From Turneriella parva (GTDB taxonomy: Bacteria > Spirochaetota > Leptospiria > Turneriellales > Turneriellaceae), in NCBI GenBank assembly GCA_020719945.1, contig DYPL01000003.1:1-55181 (forward strand): DNA of 55,181 nucleotides, in the 5' to 3' direction. The position numbers and the translations under genes were made by a program. The notes below the pieces were generated by a model. That model did no database searches. It was not told the DNA's origin and saw only the letters and a list, made by a program, of their open reading frames with translations. Below, piece after piece: positions 53,997 through 55,181 of this stretch; the first letter of the stretch is position 1, and the number at the start of each line of letters is the position of its first letter.

Positions 53997-54076
53997 AAGG
54001 GTAAAGGAGTATCGAAAAACAGGTGGTCAAATTCTTTTTAGCTTGCCTTCCTTGATTTTGTTTCATAATCAGCACG

Positions 54077-54973
54077 ATGGATGCAGAACAGTTTCTCATT
54101 GCGGGTGGATCCGGATCCATTGGCCGTTTACTGACCAAGACCTTCCAGGCTATGGGAGTGAATGTTGTATGGATCAGCCGAAATCCCAATCCTGAGCAGA
54201 ATTCTCTGCATTACTCCGATTTTGAGCGCAAGGCCTCGCAGATTTTTGAAAAACCTACCGTTCTGGTGAATCTCGCGGGTGCTGCCATAGCCGAACAAAG
54301 ATGGAGCGTTGCCCGCAAGGGAGAGCTTACCGACAGCCGCGTGTTAACCACAAAGGCACTCGTTCAGGCTATTCTCTCTTCATCTAATAAACCGATTCTT
54401 GTGATACAGGGCTCTGCGACGGGAATTTACGGAAATATGCAGTACCCGGCAGACGAAACAGAAAAACCCGGGAGGGGATTTTTATCGGATCTTGCCATCC
54501 GCTGGGAAGCCGGTGCCAAACCGCTCCAGGACGCGGGGATTCCCGTAGCCATTGTTCGCATGGGCACGTTTCTCGACCGGGATTCCGGTTTTCTAAAGGC
54601 TTTGCTGCCGCTATTTCGGCTCAATCTCGGTTCTCCGATAGGTAGTGGGCGGCAATATATTTCCTGGATTCACAAGGAAGATGTATCCGGGGCTTTTTTG
54701 CATCTCGTACAGAAGAAACTTTCGGGGGTCTTCAATGTTACGGCGCCCAATCCTGTTACCAACAGGGATTTTTCAAGCGCTCTCAATCGTGTGCTACACC
54801 GGTTTAATCCCGTTCCCATTCCCGGGGCCATTTTAGAGCTTTTGCTCGGTCAAATGGCCAAAGAACTCATCCTGTCTGGCCAGCAGGCAATTCCGCGCCA
54901 TCTCCTTACTTCAGGATATGAATTTCGCTTTTCCACGATTGATCAGGCTTTGGAGAATCTGATCCAAAAATAA
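54077..54973 (+). CDS. TIGR01777/YfcH-type NAD-dependent epimerase family protein
   Basis: A 298-residue extended-SDR protein. The dinucleotide loop is FLIAGGSGSIGRLLTK. The family motifs are VLVNLAGAAIAEQRWSVARK, SATGIYG and YISWIHKEDVSGAFLHLV, with a C-terminal DUF1731-type segment (AIPRHLLTSGYEFRF) as in YfcH. Physiological role unknown; cell-division or sugar-nucleotide links have been proposed for relatives. It is a single-gene unit divergent from hemB. Confidence 0.92.
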   Translation: MDAEQFLIAGGSGSIGRLLTKTFQAMGVNVVWISRNPNPEQNSLHYSDFERKASQIFEKPTVLVNLAGAAIAEQRWSVARKGELTDSRVLTTKALVQAILSSSNKPILVIQGSATGIYGNMQYPADETEKPGRGFLSDLAIRWEAGAKPLQDAGIPVAIVRMGTFLDRDSGFLKALLPLFRLNLGSPIGSGRQYISWIHKEDVSGAFLHLVQKKLSGVFNVTAPNPVTNRDFSSALNRVLHRFNPVPIPGAILELLLGQMAKELILSGQQAIPRHLLTSGYEFRFSTIDQALENLIQK

Positions 54974-54974
54974 T

Positions 54975-55106
54975 ATGGAATCAGCTGCAAAAATTGGAGC
55001 TGTGTTCAGAATGTTTCCACGCATAGAAAAAGCCGTAGCATTTGGCCCGCGTGCAAGGGCCCAGCTTGAAGAAGGCATTGTGCGTGATGTGAGATTTGTA
55101 GTTTAG
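54975..55106 (+). pseudogene. Possible decayed MNT-type nucleotidyltransferase fragment
   Basis: A 43-residue frame starts one base after the epimerase stop and includes AVFRMFPRIEKAVAFGPRAR. This strongly recalls the start of minimal nucleotidyltransferases (…fp.ieravLFGSRArGd…SDIDL). The catalytic serine is Pro, the following Gly is Ala, and the SDIDL acid pair reads RDVRF. The frame stops at TAG 55104. Another frame further right reads LDFVDFLLAVI, also like the family, but out of register. It may be a truncated, frame-shifted remnant, or a chance resemblance. Bases 55107-55181 show nothing else. Confidence 0.35.
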
Positions 55107-55181
55107 CTGTTGGATAGCTGCCACGAATAGCTCTGGATTTTGTTGATTTTTTATTGGCAGTGATTACCTGCCATGAATATG

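Noticed and set aside
1-55181. CRISPR arrays, insertion sequences, prophage and tRNA or rRNA genes
   Set aside because: I saw no regularly spaced repeats, transposase or integrase motifs, cloverleaf sequences or rRNA blocks on either strand. A dedicated tRNA and CRISPR scan would settle it.

Overview
The window is a gene-dense stretch of a diderm, motile, LPS-making bacterium. I read it as a spirochaete of the order Leptospirales (Leptospira, Leptonema or Turneriella-like). This is inference from gene content: there is an LPS-transport pair (LptC-like lipoprotein, long OstA/LptA-like protein), a haem-synthesis gene (hemB, absent from treponemes and borreliae), CheW, a single LolC/E-type permease with LolD, a Gfo/Idh dehydrogenase resembling the GnnA type used for amide-linked lipid A, many exported proteins with loose spirochaetal lipoboxes, and a receiver-HATPase fusion. 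Base composition looks balanced and even. I see no insertion sequence, prophage, CRISPR array, tRNA or rRNA. No gap between genes exceeds about 210 bases.

Layout. 1-3404 (+): tail of an upstream gene, then nfeD, two tandem SPFH/stomatin genes and argB. 3410-6831 (-): a long U32 peptidase behind a monoglyceride-lipase-like hydrolase with a histone-H1-like tail. 6914-11250 (+): receiver-HATPase regulator, small lipoprotein, membrane metallophosphoesterase, UbiD-type decarboxylase. 11387-21508 (-): a 10-kb block read as rpmA, obg, ppdK, lptC-like, murJ, yidC, jag, mnmE, mostly overlapping or closely spaced; it joins ribosome assembly, carbon metabolism, LPS/peptidoglycan precursor transport, membrane insertion and tRNA modification. 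21587-23621: a eukaryotic-type IMP dehydrogenase (+) and a SlyD isomerase (-), convergent on hairpins.

23741-32291 (+): DUF4015-type hydrolase, rhomboid protease, M50B-type metalloprotease, a helical protein, LolC/E, LolD, trigger factor and an exported M23 peptidase, which reads as an envelope-biogenesis run. 32288-36529: exported DUF5683-like protein (-), then membrane protein, CheW, RibD, ECF sigma factor and membrane anti-sigma-like protein (+). 36538-38288: recR-ybaB (-) and a lone hisF (+). 38458-41148 (-): a single-TM protein and a FecR-plus-PQQ-propeller lipoprotein. 41217-45186 (+): lptA-like, lysS, mtnA. 45934-50637 (+): hrcA-grpE-dnaK-dnaJ behind a perfect CIRCE operator. Then a Gfo/Idh dehydrogenase and a free-standing lipoyl domain (+), an ornithine-decarboxylase-type enzyme and hemB (-), a TIGR01777 epimerase (+), and a decayed nucleotidyltransferase-like fragment at the right edge.

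Most genes are recognisable housekeeping genes. The least explained parts are the FecR-propeller/TM-protein pair, the adjacent rhomboid and M50B intramembrane proteases, the nfeD-SPFH-SPFH cassette, the H1-tailed lipase, the orphan lipoyl domain and a small dispersed repeat. No start was verified experimentally; where I moved a start from the longest frame, the reason is given in the entry.
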